DNA of 8,143 nucleotides from Syntrophomonadaceae bacterium (GTDB taxonomy: Bacteria > Bacillota > Dethiobacteria > DTU022), in the NCBI GenBank assembly GCA_003566935.1, contig PXBM01000176.1, positions 1 to 8,143 of the forward strand, in the 5' to 3' direction. Shown one piece after another: positions 1 through 6,524 of this stretch. The position numbers and the translations under genes are program-made. Position 1 is the stretch's first letter; each line of letters begins with the position of its first letter. The notes below the pieces were generated by a model, which made no database searches, was not told the origin of the DNA, and saw nothing but the letters and a program-made list of their open reading frames with translations.

Positions 1-141
1 AATGAAGTTACTATGACTCTTGATACATATTCCCATGTCCTTCCAGACATGCAAGAAAAGGCTACAGCGAAGCTTGAAGAGATTCTATTTAGCGAAGAAG
101 AAAAGATTTCGCACACTATACTCACACTAGACAAAAAATAA
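1..141 (+). CDS. Tyrosine recombinase/phage-type integrase, C-terminal end only (5' part outside window)
   Basis: The frame is open from base 1 to a TAA stop at 139-141 and gives 46 residues. The start TLDTYSHV matches the terminal motif of tyrosine recombinases of the phage/ICE integrase family (Tn916-Int and lambda-Int relatives), in which the Tyr is the nucleophile that forms the covalent DNA link. Here it is residue 10 of the visible part. The following VLPDMQEKATAKLEEIL is the usual helical tail, and a charged extension ends in LDKK. The catalytic Arg-His residues lie upstream, outside the window. The gene converges on the minus-strand tRNA-Leu with 46 bases between its stop and the tRNA CCA end, which is the usual position of an integrase just inside the att site of an integrated element. 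Seen: motif and position. Known: family role. Inferred: that it drove integration here. XerC/XerD is a less likely alternative given the tRNA context. Confidence 0.85.
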   Translation, partial: NEVTMTLDTYSHVLPDMQEKATAKLEEILFSEEEKISHTILTLDKK

Positions 142-187
142 AGGATTATTGAGTTTCACATAAACATCAAAAACCCTTTAAAATCAA

Positions 188-272
<85 letters not shown>

Positions 273-299
273 ATGTATATGGTCTCTTTTCCGCTCTTA

Positions 300-328
300 A
301 TTATAATTGCTTTCTGAGATTAATTCAA
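300..328 (-). promoter_or_regulatory. Sigma-A type promoter of the tRNA-Leu gene
   Basis: On the minus strand a perfect TATAAT -10 hexamer (300-305) is preceded, at a 17-bp spacer, by TTGAAT (323-328), four of six matches to TTGACA. Transcription would begin near 293, leaving a leader of about 20 nt before the mature tRNA 5' end at 272. Position and orientation fit the tRNA gene well. No promoter was mapped experimentally. Confidence 0.7.
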
Positions 329-403
329 CTTCTAAAATAAATATATTTTAATCACCTTTAGTATTTCACTAGAAGTAAATACCCAGCCATAATCAATTGC
401 ATT

Positions 404-470
404 TGCCTGCTGAAAAGACTGCATTCGCTGTTCTGCTAAGATTTAAAAATAAAACAGGGATTAGCAGGCA
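404..470. repeat. 8-bp perfect inverted repeat TGCCTGCT...AGCAGGCA
   Basis: TGCCTGCT at 404-411 is the exact reverse complement of AGCAGGCA at 463-470. The 51 bases between the arms include the first copy of the direct repeat. The arms could be two half-sites bound by one dimeric regulator (centres 59 bp apart), or the base of a long-loop leader RNA stem if transcription starts upstream of 404. An eight-base match in about 250 bases can arise by chance, so the function is inference. Confidence 0.4.
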
Positions 471-489
471 GGATTTCTTCTAAGATTTA
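431..489. repeat. 15-bp direct repeat pair, TTCT(G/T)CTAAGATTTA
   Basis: The copies are 431-445 and 475-489, identical at 14 of 15 positions and 44 bp apart (about four helical turns, the same face of the helix). A shorter TTCTAAG string recurs at 496-502, 18 bp after its counterpart at 478-484. Location just upstream of the regulator start and helical phasing suggest operator sites for the regulator itself or another DNA-binding protein. This is inferred from pattern and position only. Confidence 0.5.
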
Positions 490-504
490 CGAATATTCTA
501 AGGT

Positions 505-515
505 AGAGGAAGGGG
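505..515 (+). promoter_or_regulatory. Ribosome binding site for the regulator gene
   Basis: The purine-rich AGAGGAAGGGG lies 11 bases before TTG 527 and 26 bases before the next in-frame ATG (542). It favours the TTG start despite the rather long spacer. Confidence 0.6.
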
Positions 516-526
516 TTGGGTACCTC

Positions 527-2215
527 TTGATAAAAGCAGCAATGGCAATTAAAGGTAAGCGCGGAATAGACCTGTTTCGTCTTCTAAGGCAGTGTCATGA
601 TGTAGATCTGGTTGGAATAGCCTGTCCTGATGGAGACATCAACTGGCTTACTGATGAAGAACGTAAAAAATATTATATCACAGCAGACCTTGATAAGCTG
701 ATGGCGTTACCGGAACTTAATACTATCATTAATGCTACCGGTGAGCCTTCTGTGACAGAGTATTTTAAGAAAAACAACACTGATGGGGTTGAAATTGAAG
801 ATCTAACCGGCCCTTCCATTCTCAATTCTGTTTTGAAAACAAGGGAGCAGCTGCTGGAAACGCGGCTGGTCAAAGGCGAACTTTTAGCTATTTTAAACTC
901 TGTCCAGGATGCTATTGAAGTAGTTGATGCACATGGTATAGTTAAGTATGTGAATCCTGCCTTCACCAGGGTAACCGGCATACCTGAAAGCAAAAGGGTT
1001 AATCGCAGTATTTTTGATGTTTCCCCCCAGGGGGCACTGGCCCAATCGCTGATTCAGCAGAAACCGGTTACCGGCTATCGTACTTATGTGGGTGGTTCTG
1101 ACGCCGATGTGATTTCCAATGCTTCTCCAATAATTGTTGATGGAGAACTTATGGGAGCAGTTGTGGTCTTTCAACCGGTCGGAGATATTTTAAAGTTGAT
1201 GGACGAACTACAGCACAGTAATGCTATGATTGATAATCTTTATGCGCAAATAGATCAGATTTCCGGAAGCCGTTTCAGTTTTGAGTCCCTGACCGGAAAA
1301 AGTAATATACTGGCTTCGACTATAGAAAGAGCACGCAAAGCAGCCCGCAGTGAATCCGCAGTATTGATCAGCGGTGAAAGCGGGACCGGAAAAAGTTTGT
1401 TTGCCCAGGCTATTCACAATAACAGCTCGCGCCGCAAAAAGCCGATTTTGGCTATCGACTGCTCAATAGTTCCTGACTCCCTGCAGGAAATAGAAATATT
1501 CGGCTGTGAGAAGGGAGCTATGCCCGGCATAGTCCGGACCAGGATCGGCAAAATTGAATTGGCGGGGGGTAGCACACTATTTGTCAAAGAAATAAACTCA
1601 TTGAATCCTTACCTGCAAAAAAAGATCCTGGAAGTTCTTGACGAAGGTGTCTTTTGCCGAATCGGCGGTGATGAGCCGATGCCGATTGATGTTAGGATTG
1701 TTGCTTCAGCCAGTGATAACTTGTTTAATGCATCTTTGCAGGGTTACTTTTCCGAAGGGCTGTACCGAAAATTAAGCCAGGTAACAGTCAACCTGCCTCC
1801 GCTGCGTAAGCGGACAGAGGATATACCCCTTTTAGCTGAAGCTTTAATAGAGCGTCTAAACCGTAAACTGGGTAAAAAGGTTAATGTAATATCACCACTG
1901 GCCATGCAGGAACTAATTGAATATGACTGGCCGGGCAATATTAGTGAACTAAAAAGCATAATTGAGAGGGCCATGGTGGTAGCCGAAGGTCCGGTTATTG
2001 AATATCACCATTTATCACCATACATAGGGCGGCTGGGAATCCAGGAAACGCCGACTTTTGACGAAATTATTCCCCTTGATAAGATGGAAGAAAAAATGCT
2101 TAAACTGGCTATGACCAGGTATGGCGAGACCCTGGAAGGCAAAAAAAAGGCAGCCCAGGCTTTAAATATATCCCTGGCTACTTTATATAATAAGTTGAAA
2201 AAATATAGCGACTAA
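527..2215 (+). CDS. NtrC-like transcriptional regulator (Rossmann-like/PAS/degenerate AAA+/Fis HTH), MmcA-like by position
   Basis: This 562-residue protein probably controls the downstream operon. Residues 1-75 look like a dinucleotide-binding half-fold (IKAAMAIKGKRGIDLFRLL, later NATGEP), but the usual GxGxxG turn is lost. Residues about 115-215 form a PAS domain (AILNSVQDAIEVVDAHG). Residues 250-500 are a sigma-54-activator AAA+ domain, and residues 515-560 a Fis-type helix-turn-helix (KAAQALNISLATLYNKL). Walker A is intact (GESGTGKS, 283-290). Other key positions deviate: GAFTGA is GAMPGI (330-335), Walker B is LFVKE (K354 for Asp), sensor I has S396, the arginine-finger positions hold S409 and K415, sensor II is S473, and the glutamate-switch Asn is D311. 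Without GAFTGA, sigma-54 contact is unlikely; TyrR-type regulators work with the housekeeping sigma factor. The TTG start keeps the first beta strand, and no in-frame start exists between the stop at 437 and 527. From memory, a regulator gene (mmcA) heads the Pelotomaculum mmc cluster. Confidence 0.88.
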   Translation: MIKAAMAIKGKRGIDLFRLLRQCHDVDLVGIACPDGDINWLTDEERKKYYITADLDKLMALPELNTIINATGEPSVTEYFKKNNTDGVEIEDLTGPSILNSVLKTREQLLETRLVKGELLAILNSVQDAIEVVDAHGIVKYVNPAFTRVTGIPESKRVNRSIFDVSPQGALAQSLIQQKPVTGYRTYVGGSDADVISNASPIIVDGELMGAVVVFQPVGDILKLMDELQHSNAMIDNLYAQIDQISGSRFSFESLTGKSNILASTIERARKAARSESAVLISGESGTGKSLFAQAIHNNSSRRKKPILAIDCSIVPDSLQEIEIFGCEKGAMPGIVRTRIGKIELAGGSTLFVKEINSLNPYLQKKILEVLDEGVFCRIGGDEPMPIDVRIVASASDNLFNASLQGYFSEGLYRKLSQVTVNLPPLRKRTEDIPLLAEALIERLNRKLGKKVNVISPLAMQELIEYDWPGNISELKSIIERAMVVAEGPVIEYHHLSPYIGRLGIQETPTFDEIIPLDKMEEKMLKLAMTRYGETLEGKKKAAQALNISLATLYNKLKKYSD

Positions 2216-2231
2216 ATATTTCAAATTGAAT

Positions 2232-2236
2232 GGAGG
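2232..2236 (+). promoter_or_regulatory. Ribosome binding site deciding the sucC start
   Basis: GGAGG is followed by a 7-base spacer to TTG 2244. An upstream in-frame TTG at 2226 would place this site inside the coding sequence and has no purine-rich site of its own, so 2244 is preferred. Confidence 0.8.
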
Positions 2237-2243
2237 ACTTAAA

Positions 2244-3353
2244 TTGAAGCTTTATGAACATCTAGGGAAAGAGCTGTTTGCTCGCTATGGCATAACTGTC
2301 CCTGCCGGTAGGGTTATTGAAAATGCAGGGCAGGCAGCTGAAGCAGCGTCAGAGCTGGGAGAAGTTGTAATTAAATCTCAGGTGCTGACCGGGAAAAGGG
2401 GAAAAGCAGGTGGAATATCATTTGCCTCAAGTCCCGAAGAAGCCGAGGCAGAAGCTGAAAAGATTTTTAAAATGGAACTGGGCGGGTTCACTGCCGATAA
2501 ACTACTTGTTGAAGAAAAGATTCAGATTGAACAGGAAATATACCTGGCTTTAACCGTGGATGGAACAGTGCGCAAGCCCGTAGTCCTTGCTTCATTGGAC
2601 GGTGGTATGGATGTGGAAGATGTTCCTGAAGACCGCATGATCAGGTGGCCGGTCGATGTAACAGTCGGCATGCAGGGTTACATGGTGCGCGAAATATGCC
2701 GCCAAATGGGAGTTAAAGGCGATCTTCAGAAAGAATTTCTTAAACTTTTGCCTAAGCTTTACAAAATGTTCAGGGAAAATGATGCTGAACTTGCAGAAAT
2801 AAATCCCCTGGCACTAACCCCACAGGGACTGGTTGCCGCGGATGCAAAAGTTACAATTGACGATGATGCCCTTTACCGTCATAAAGAATTGCCCCGGATC
2901 AAGGAAAAAACGGCGCTGGAGCTAAAAGCGGAAGAACTTGATCTTGCTTATGTCGAACTTGATGGAGAGATAGCAGTAATGGCTAATGGTGCCGGCATTA
3001 CCATGGCAACCCTGGATATGGTTCAGCATTATGGCGGTTCGCCGGCTAATTTCCTTGATTTTGGAGGCGGAGCTAATATAGAAAAAACTTCTCAGGCCCT
3101 GGAACTGCTCCTGGGAACAAACCCGAAGGTCCTGCTAATCAATATTTTTGGTGGCATTACCCGTTGTGATGTTGTTGCTGAAGCTTTTGTCAGGGTCAGG
3201 GAGAGTAAAGGGATAGACCTGCCCGTATCATTTCGTTTGGTTGGAACCAATGAAGCCGAAGGGCGCGAGATCCTGGAAAAAGTAGGGATTAAAGCTTTTA
3301 ACTCCATGGACGAAGCTGTCAGTCACGCTGTAGAATTGCTGAATGCTTCTTAA
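2244..3353 (+). CDS. sucC: Succinyl-CoA synthetase (ADP/GDP-forming), beta subunit
   Basis: This 369-residue cytoplasmic subunit binds nucleotide and works with SucD to interconvert succinyl-CoA + NDP + phosphate and succinate + CoA + NTP. The N-terminal ATP-grasp domain (about 2-220) begins MKLYEHLGKELFARYGI, the family start (compare MNIHEYQAKELF), carries the nucleotide loop GKRGKAGG (50-57), and has Mg-binding EINPL (185-189) followed by D200 in ADAKV. The C-terminal ligase domain (about 240-369) has NGAGITMATLDMV, GGSPANFLDFGGGA and IFGGITRCDVVAEA. Length is slightly below the E. coli protein (388). The TTG start at 2244 is chosen for its GGAGG site and the homologous N-terminus. The gene follows the regulator by 28 bases and precedes sucD by 56. 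It supplies the substrate-level phosphorylation step if succinyl-CoA comes from the mutase downstream. ATP versus GTP preference cannot be read here. Confidence 0.93.
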   Translation: MKLYEHLGKELFARYGITVPAGRVIENAGQAAEAASELGEVVIKSQVLTGKRGKAGGISFASSPEEAEAEAEKIFKMELGGFTADKLLVEEKIQIEQEIYLALTVDGTVRKPVVLASLDGGMDVEDVPEDRMIRWPVDVTVGMQGYMVREICRQMGVKGDLQKEFLKLLPKLYKMFRENDAELAEINPLALTPQGLVAADAKVTIDDDALYRHKELPRIKEKTALELKAEELDLAYVELDGEIAVMANGAGITMATLDMVQHYGGSPANFLDFGGGANIEKTSQALELLLGTNPKVLLINIFGGITRCDVVAEAFVRVRESKGIDLPVSFRLVGTNEAEGREILEKVGIKAFNSMDEAVSHAVELLNAS

Positions 3354-3409
3354 GCAGTAATTTTAGCTTTATATTTATCGATTTGTAATGATGAAAGGAG
3401 CATTTTTAT

Positions 3410-4279
3410 ATGTCAATCTATATCAATGATAAAACGCGAGTCCTGGTCCAGGGTATTACCGGTAACCAGGGATCTTTTCATACCGGACAGATGTTAAAAT
3501 ACGGAACTAACATTGTTGGAGGGGTTTCGCCCGGTAAAGGCGGGCAGGAGGTTGAAGGTGTGCCGGTTTACAATACCGTTTTTGAAGCGGTAGAAAATGA
3601 ACAGGCAGAGGCAAGTATCCTATTTATTCCGGCACCATTTGCCAAGGACGCTGCTTTAGAGGCCCTTGCTGCAGGAATTAAAATATTGGTTTTGATTCCT
3701 GAACATATACCGCTTCAGGATGCTATGGATATCATGGCCCAGGCAAAACGACATGAGGCTGTAGTTGTCGGCCCAAATACTTTTGGGTTGGTCTCTTCGG
3801 GAGCTTGTAAAATTGGGATTATGCCAAACCAGTATTTTGTTCCCGGACCGGTTGGTGTTGTTTCCCGCAGCGGCACTCTTTGTTATGAAATCGTTGGGCA
3901 CCTGACAGAAAGCAAAATTGGCACAACTACTGTGGTAGGCCTTGGAGGCGACAGGGTTGTCGGCCTGGACTTTATTGATGTGTTGGAACAATTCGAAAAG
4001 GATCCGGAAACAAAAACGGTAGTCCTGGTAGGTGAAATAGGCGGCAGCGCAGAAGAGGAAGCAGCTGCATATATCAAATCATCGATGAGCAAACCTGTTG
4101 TAGCTTACCTGGCCGGTAAAAGTGCGCCTCCGGGTAAAAGAATGGGCCATGCAGGAGCAATAATTGAAAGAGGCCGTGGTACTTTTGAAAGTAAGGTCGA
4201 GGCCCTCAATGCAGCAGGTGTAGACGTTGCAGATTTGCCTGGTAAAGTTCCCGAGCTGGTTAAAACAAAGTTAGCTTAA
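3410..4279 (+). CDS. sucD: Succinyl-CoA synthetase (ADP/GDP-forming), alpha subunit
   Basis: This 289-residue subunit binds CoA and carries the phosphohistidine. An N-terminal CoA-binding Rossmann domain has GITGNQGSFHT (15-25) and VSPGKGGQ (39-46). The ligase domain has VSRSGTL (151-157), the acidic GEIGG (208-212, E209 equivalent to E. coli Glu208) and the active-site GHAGAII with H247, equivalent to E. coli His246. The length is almost exactly the E. coli length. ATG 3410 has AAAGGAG (3394-3400) at a 9-base spacer. Two conserved loops differ from the usual form: GPNTFG where the family normally has GPN(C/T)PG (F125 for Pro), and GGDRVVG where it usually has GGDP (R182 for Pro). Both catalytic residues are present, so it should be active. 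A related NDP-forming acyl-CoA synthetase with another acid is possible, but the mutase neighbour favours succinate. Confidence 0.93.
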   Translation: MSIYINDKTRVLVQGITGNQGSFHTGQMLKYGTNIVGGVSPGKGGQEVEGVPVYNTVFEAVENEQAEASILFIPAPFAKDAALEALAAGIKILVLIPEHIPLQDAMDIMAQAKRHEAVVVGPNTFGLVSSGACKIGIMPNQYFVPGPVGVVSRSGTLCYEIVGHLTESKIGTTTVVGLGGDRVVGLDFIDVLEQFEKDPETKTVVLVGEIGGSAEEEAAAYIKSSMSKPVVAYLAGKSAPPGKRMGHAGAIIERGRGTFESKVEALNAAGVDVADLPGKVPELVKTKLA

Positions 4280-4376
4280 TTAACTTTTAAATGATATTCT
4301 TCATAAGGCAGAGGCAATTGATTATGGTTGAGCAGATAAATTGTATTACCAGCTGTAAAATAGTATTTAATGAGAG

Positions 4377-4382
4377 AGGAGG
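4377..4382 (+). promoter_or_regulatory. Ribosome binding site deciding the mutase start
   Basis: A perfect AGGAGG ends 11 bases before ATG 4394. An in-frame ATG at 4370 would place this site inside the gene and would have no site of its own, so 4394 is preferred. Confidence 0.75.
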
Positions 4383-4393
4383 TCGTAAATAAA

Positions 4394-6067
4394 ATGAGTG
4401 ATCATGACAAAATAGATGAAATAAAAAAGGCTAAAGAAGCCTGGCAGCAACAAGTTGAAAAAGTCATTGAAAAGCGACCTGAGCGCAAGGATTTTAAACT
4501 TGATTCTGGTGAACCGGTAGAAAGAGTTTATGATCCTCTTGATATGGAAAAACTTGATTATATTGAAGATCTGAACTGGCCGGGAGAATATCCTTTTACC
4601 AGGGGTATACAGCCGACCATGTATCGGGGCAGGCTTTGGACGATGCGCCAGTATGCAGGCTTTGGCAGTGCCGAGGAAACGAACCAGCGTTTTCGCTATC
4701 TTCTTGACCAGGGGCAAACCGGCTTGAGCGTAGCTTTTGATTTGCCAACCCAGATTGGTTATGACTCTGACCATCCCCTCGCCCGGGGCGAGGTTGGAAA
4801 AGTAGGTGTAGCTATAGATACTTTAGCTGATATGGAAATATTGATGGATAATATTCCACTTGACCAGGTGACCACTTCAATGACCATCAATGCGCCTGCT
4901 GCAGTTTTACTGGCCATGTACATGGCAGTTGCCGAAAAACAGGGCATGCCAATGGATAAAATTGGCGGCACCATTCAGAATGATATTTTAAAAGAGTACG
5001 TTGCCCGCGGCACATATATCTTTCCACCGCGAGAATCAATGCGAATTATTGTTGATATATTTTCCTTTGCCGTTGAAAATATTCCCACATGGAATACGAT
5101 CAGTATCAGCGGTTATCACATCAGGGAGGCAGGCTCAACAGCGGTTCAGGAAGTGGCTTTCACGCTAAGTAATGCTATTGCTTACGTGGAAGCAGCCCTG
5201 GAAGCGGGGCTGGAAGTAGACCAGTTTGCACCGCGCCTTTCTTTCTTCTTCAATGCTCATTCAAACTTCTTTGAAGAAATCGCCAAGTTTAGAGCCGCAC
5301 GCAGAATCTGGGCCAAACTGATGAAAGAGCGTTTTGGAGCGAAAAATGAACGTTCAATGATGCTGCGCTTCCATACGCAAACTGCCGGTTCGACCCTTAC
5401 TGCCCAGCAGCCGGATGTAAATATTATGCGGGTAGCCTATCAGGCCCTGAGCGCTGTTTTGGGAGGAACCCAGTCACTTCATACTAACTCACGTGATGAA
5501 GCGCTGGCCTTGCCCAGCGAGCATTCCGTTCTGCTGGCTTTGAGGACCCAGCAGGTCATAGGTTATGAAATAGGCGCTGCCGATACCGTAGATCCCCTGG
5601 GTGGTTCTTACTTTATAGAAAACCTGACTGATCATATTGAAGGAGAAGTCATGCGTTATATCGAGCGAATTGATGAAATTGGCGGGGCTGTTGAAGCGAT
5701 TGAAAAAGGTTTTATTCAAAAAGAGATTCAGGCCAGTGCTTATGAATATCAAAAGGAAATTGAAGCCCAGGAAAGGGTTGTTGTTGGTGTAAACAAGTTC
5801 CAAACTAGTGGAGAACAACCAATGGATCTGCTTAAAATGGATCCTGCAACCAGCCAGCGCCAGGTTGAACGGATTAAAGAAGTTCGACTGAGCCGTGATC
5901 AGGGTAAAGTTTCCGACGCGCTGCAGGGTCTGCGTAAAGCGGCACAGTCTGATGAAAATGTAATGCCCCATATCCTTGAAGCAGTAAAAGCTTACGCTAC
6001 ACTGGGTGAGATTTGTGGAGTACTAAGAGAAGTTTTTGGCGAGTACCAGCAGCAGATAACCATTTAA
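4394..6067 (+). CDS. mcmA1: Methylmalonyl-CoA mutase, large (substrate-binding, TIM-barrel) subunit
   Basis: This 557-residue subunit catalyses the adenosylcobalamin-dependent rearrangement of (R)-methylmalonyl-CoA and succinyl-CoA, together with the separate B12 subunit encoded next. After a charged helical leader (1-55), the TIM barrel runs through GIQPTMYRGRLWTMRQYAGF (71-90), GLSVAFDLPTQIGYDSD, GTIQNDILKEYVARGTYIF, ISISGYHIREAGS and FGGTQ-like GGTQSLHTNSRDEALALP. Y87, R205 and H242 align with human Tyr110, Arg228 and His265. The first two contact the free carboxylate in true methylmalonyl-CoA mutases and are Phe/Gln in isobutyryl-CoA mutases, so methylmalonyl-CoA is the likely substrate. 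The C-terminal end (about 460-550) matches the linker region, GVNKF and TLGEICGVLREVFGEY, where single-chain enzymes continue into the B12 domain. Tandem stops TAATAA end it. The 114-base gap from sucD is the widest in the operon. Confidence 0.94.
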   Translation: MSDHDKIDEIKKAKEAWQQQVEKVIEKRPERKDFKLDSGEPVERVYDPLDMEKLDYIEDLNWPGEYPFTRGIQPTMYRGRLWTMRQYAGFGSAEETNQRFRYLLDQGQTGLSVAFDLPTQIGYDSDHPLARGEVGKVGVAIDTLADMEILMDNIPLDQVTTSMTINAPAAVLLAMYMAVAEKQGMPMDKIGGTIQNDILKEYVARGTYIFPPRESMRIIVDIFSFAVENIPTWNTISISGYHIREAGSTAVQEVAFTLSNAIAYVEAALEAGLEVDQFAPRLSFFFNAHSNFFEEIAKFRAARRIWAKLMKERFGAKNERSMMLRFHTQTAGSTLTAQQPDVNIMRVAYQALSAVLGGTQSLHTNSRDEALALPSEHSVLLALRTQQVIGYEIGAADTVDPLGGSYFIENLTDHIEGEVMRYIERIDEIGGAVEAIEKGFIQKEIQASAYEYQKEIEAQERVVVGVNKFQTSGEQPMDLLKMDPATSQRQVERIKEVRLSRDQGKVSDALQGLRKAAQSDENVMPHILEAVKAYATLGEICGVLREVFGEYQQQITI

Positions 6068-6101
6068 TAAGAACATAAGCGTTAAAAGGAGGAGCGAGCT
6101 A

Positions 6102-6506
6102 ATGGCTGAAAAAAAGGTGCGAGTGCTCGTCGGCAAAATCGGACTGGATGGACACGACCGTGGAGCCAAGGTGGTGGCCCAGGCCCTGCGTGACGCAGGG
6201 ATGGAGGTTATCTATACCGGCCTGCGGCAGACACCAGAGCAAATAGTTGAAGCTGCCTTACAGGAGGATGTTCAGGTAATTGGCTTGAGCATTCTTTCAG
6301 GAGCACATATGCAGCTTATTCCACCTGTTTTGGAAATGCTTCGTGACCAGGACAGCAGCGATATAGTGGTTATAGTAGGTGGTATTATACCGAAGGAAGA
6401 TCTTGCGTACTTAAAAGAAAATGGTGTAGCTGAAGTATTTACACCTGGATCAACAACTTCGGACATTATTGCCTTTATTAATAAGAAAATTGAGCAGGAT
6501 CAATAA
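6102..6506 (+). CDS. mcmA2: Methylmalonyl-CoA mutase, small cobalamin-binding subunit
   Basis: This 134-residue protein is a complete B12-binding (flavodoxin-like) domain that docks on the large subunit and presents cobalamin to it. The diagnostic DxHxxG is DGHDRG (16-21) and H18 would be the lower axial ligand to cobalt (base-off/His-on binding). SIL (63-65) and GG (93-94) complete the classical D-x-H-x-x-G / S-x-L / G-G signature. The sequence resembles the C-terminal domain of single-chain mutases (KIGLDGHDRGAKV against human KMGQDGHDRGAKV). AAGGAGG (6086-6092) with a 9-base spacer supports ATG 6102. It starts 34 bases after the large-subunit stop, consistent with matched expression. No membrane segment or signal is seen. 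A B12 domain serving another mutase is possible in principle but unlikely at this location. Confidence 0.95.
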   Translation: MAEKKVRVLVGKIGLDGHDRGAKVVAQALRDAGMEVIYTGLRQTPEQIVEAALQEDVQVIGLSILSGAHMQLIPPVLEMLRDQDSSDIVVIVGGIIPKEDLAYLKENGVAEVFTPGSTTSDIIAFINKKIEQDQ

Positions 6507-6510
6507 GCGA

Positions 6511-6516
6511 CAGGAG
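6511..6516 (+). promoter_or_regulatory. Ribosome binding site deciding the epimerase start
   Basis: CAGGAG lies 8 bases before ATG 6525. An in-frame GTG at 6516 overlaps this site and so is not a plausible start. The site lies in the 18-base gap after the B12-subunit stop, so the two genes are probably translated in close succession. Confidence 0.8.
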
Positions 6517-6524
6517 TGTTAGGC

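Larger units (their letters stand above)
273..526. other. Intergenic control region between tRNA-Leu and the regulator gene
   Basis: No coding region is visible. The left part carries the divergent tRNA promoter. Positions 329-360 are very AT-rich, with TATATT-like strings but no well-spaced -35 partner on the plus strand. Positions 404-502 hold an 8-bp inverted repeat and a 15-bp direct repeat that interleave. No -24/-12 sigma-54 promoter (GG-N10-GC in a TGGCAC/TTGC context) and no strong sigma-A promoter was found by eye on the plus strand, so the operon start is unassigned. It most probably lies in this region, because the regulator gene has nothing co-directional immediately upstream. Confidence 0.6.

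Noticed and set aside
142..187. Possible terminator between the integrase and tRNA-Leu
   Set aside because: On the minus strand there is a T-rich run after the tRNA (GGGTTTTTGATG), but no GC-rich stem precedes it apart from the tRNA itself. Evidence is insufficient for a terminator call.
457..484. Possible sigma-54 (-24/-12) promoter around the GG-rich string upstream of the regulator
   Set aside because: The GG pairs at 457-459, 467-468 and 471-472 lack a GC at the required 10-base spacing, and the surrounding bases do not match TGGCAC/TTGC.
582..588. Further TTCTAAG copy inside the regulator coding region
   Set aside because: It is a seven-base match explained by leucine and arginine codons and is not phased with the upstream copies. 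Probably chance.
2226..2243. Six-residue N-terminal extension of SucC from TTG 2226
   Set aside because: It would bury the GGAGG site within the coding sequence, and homologous proteins begin at the residue encoded at 2244.
4280..4393. Possible internal promoter in the 114-base gap before the mutase (TAAAAT at 4356-4361, TTGAGC at 4328-4333)
   Set aside because: The hexamers are 22 bp apart, too far for a sigma-A promoter, and nothing suitable lies 16-18 bp upstream of TAAAAT. The region is AT-rich, so chance -10 strings are expected.
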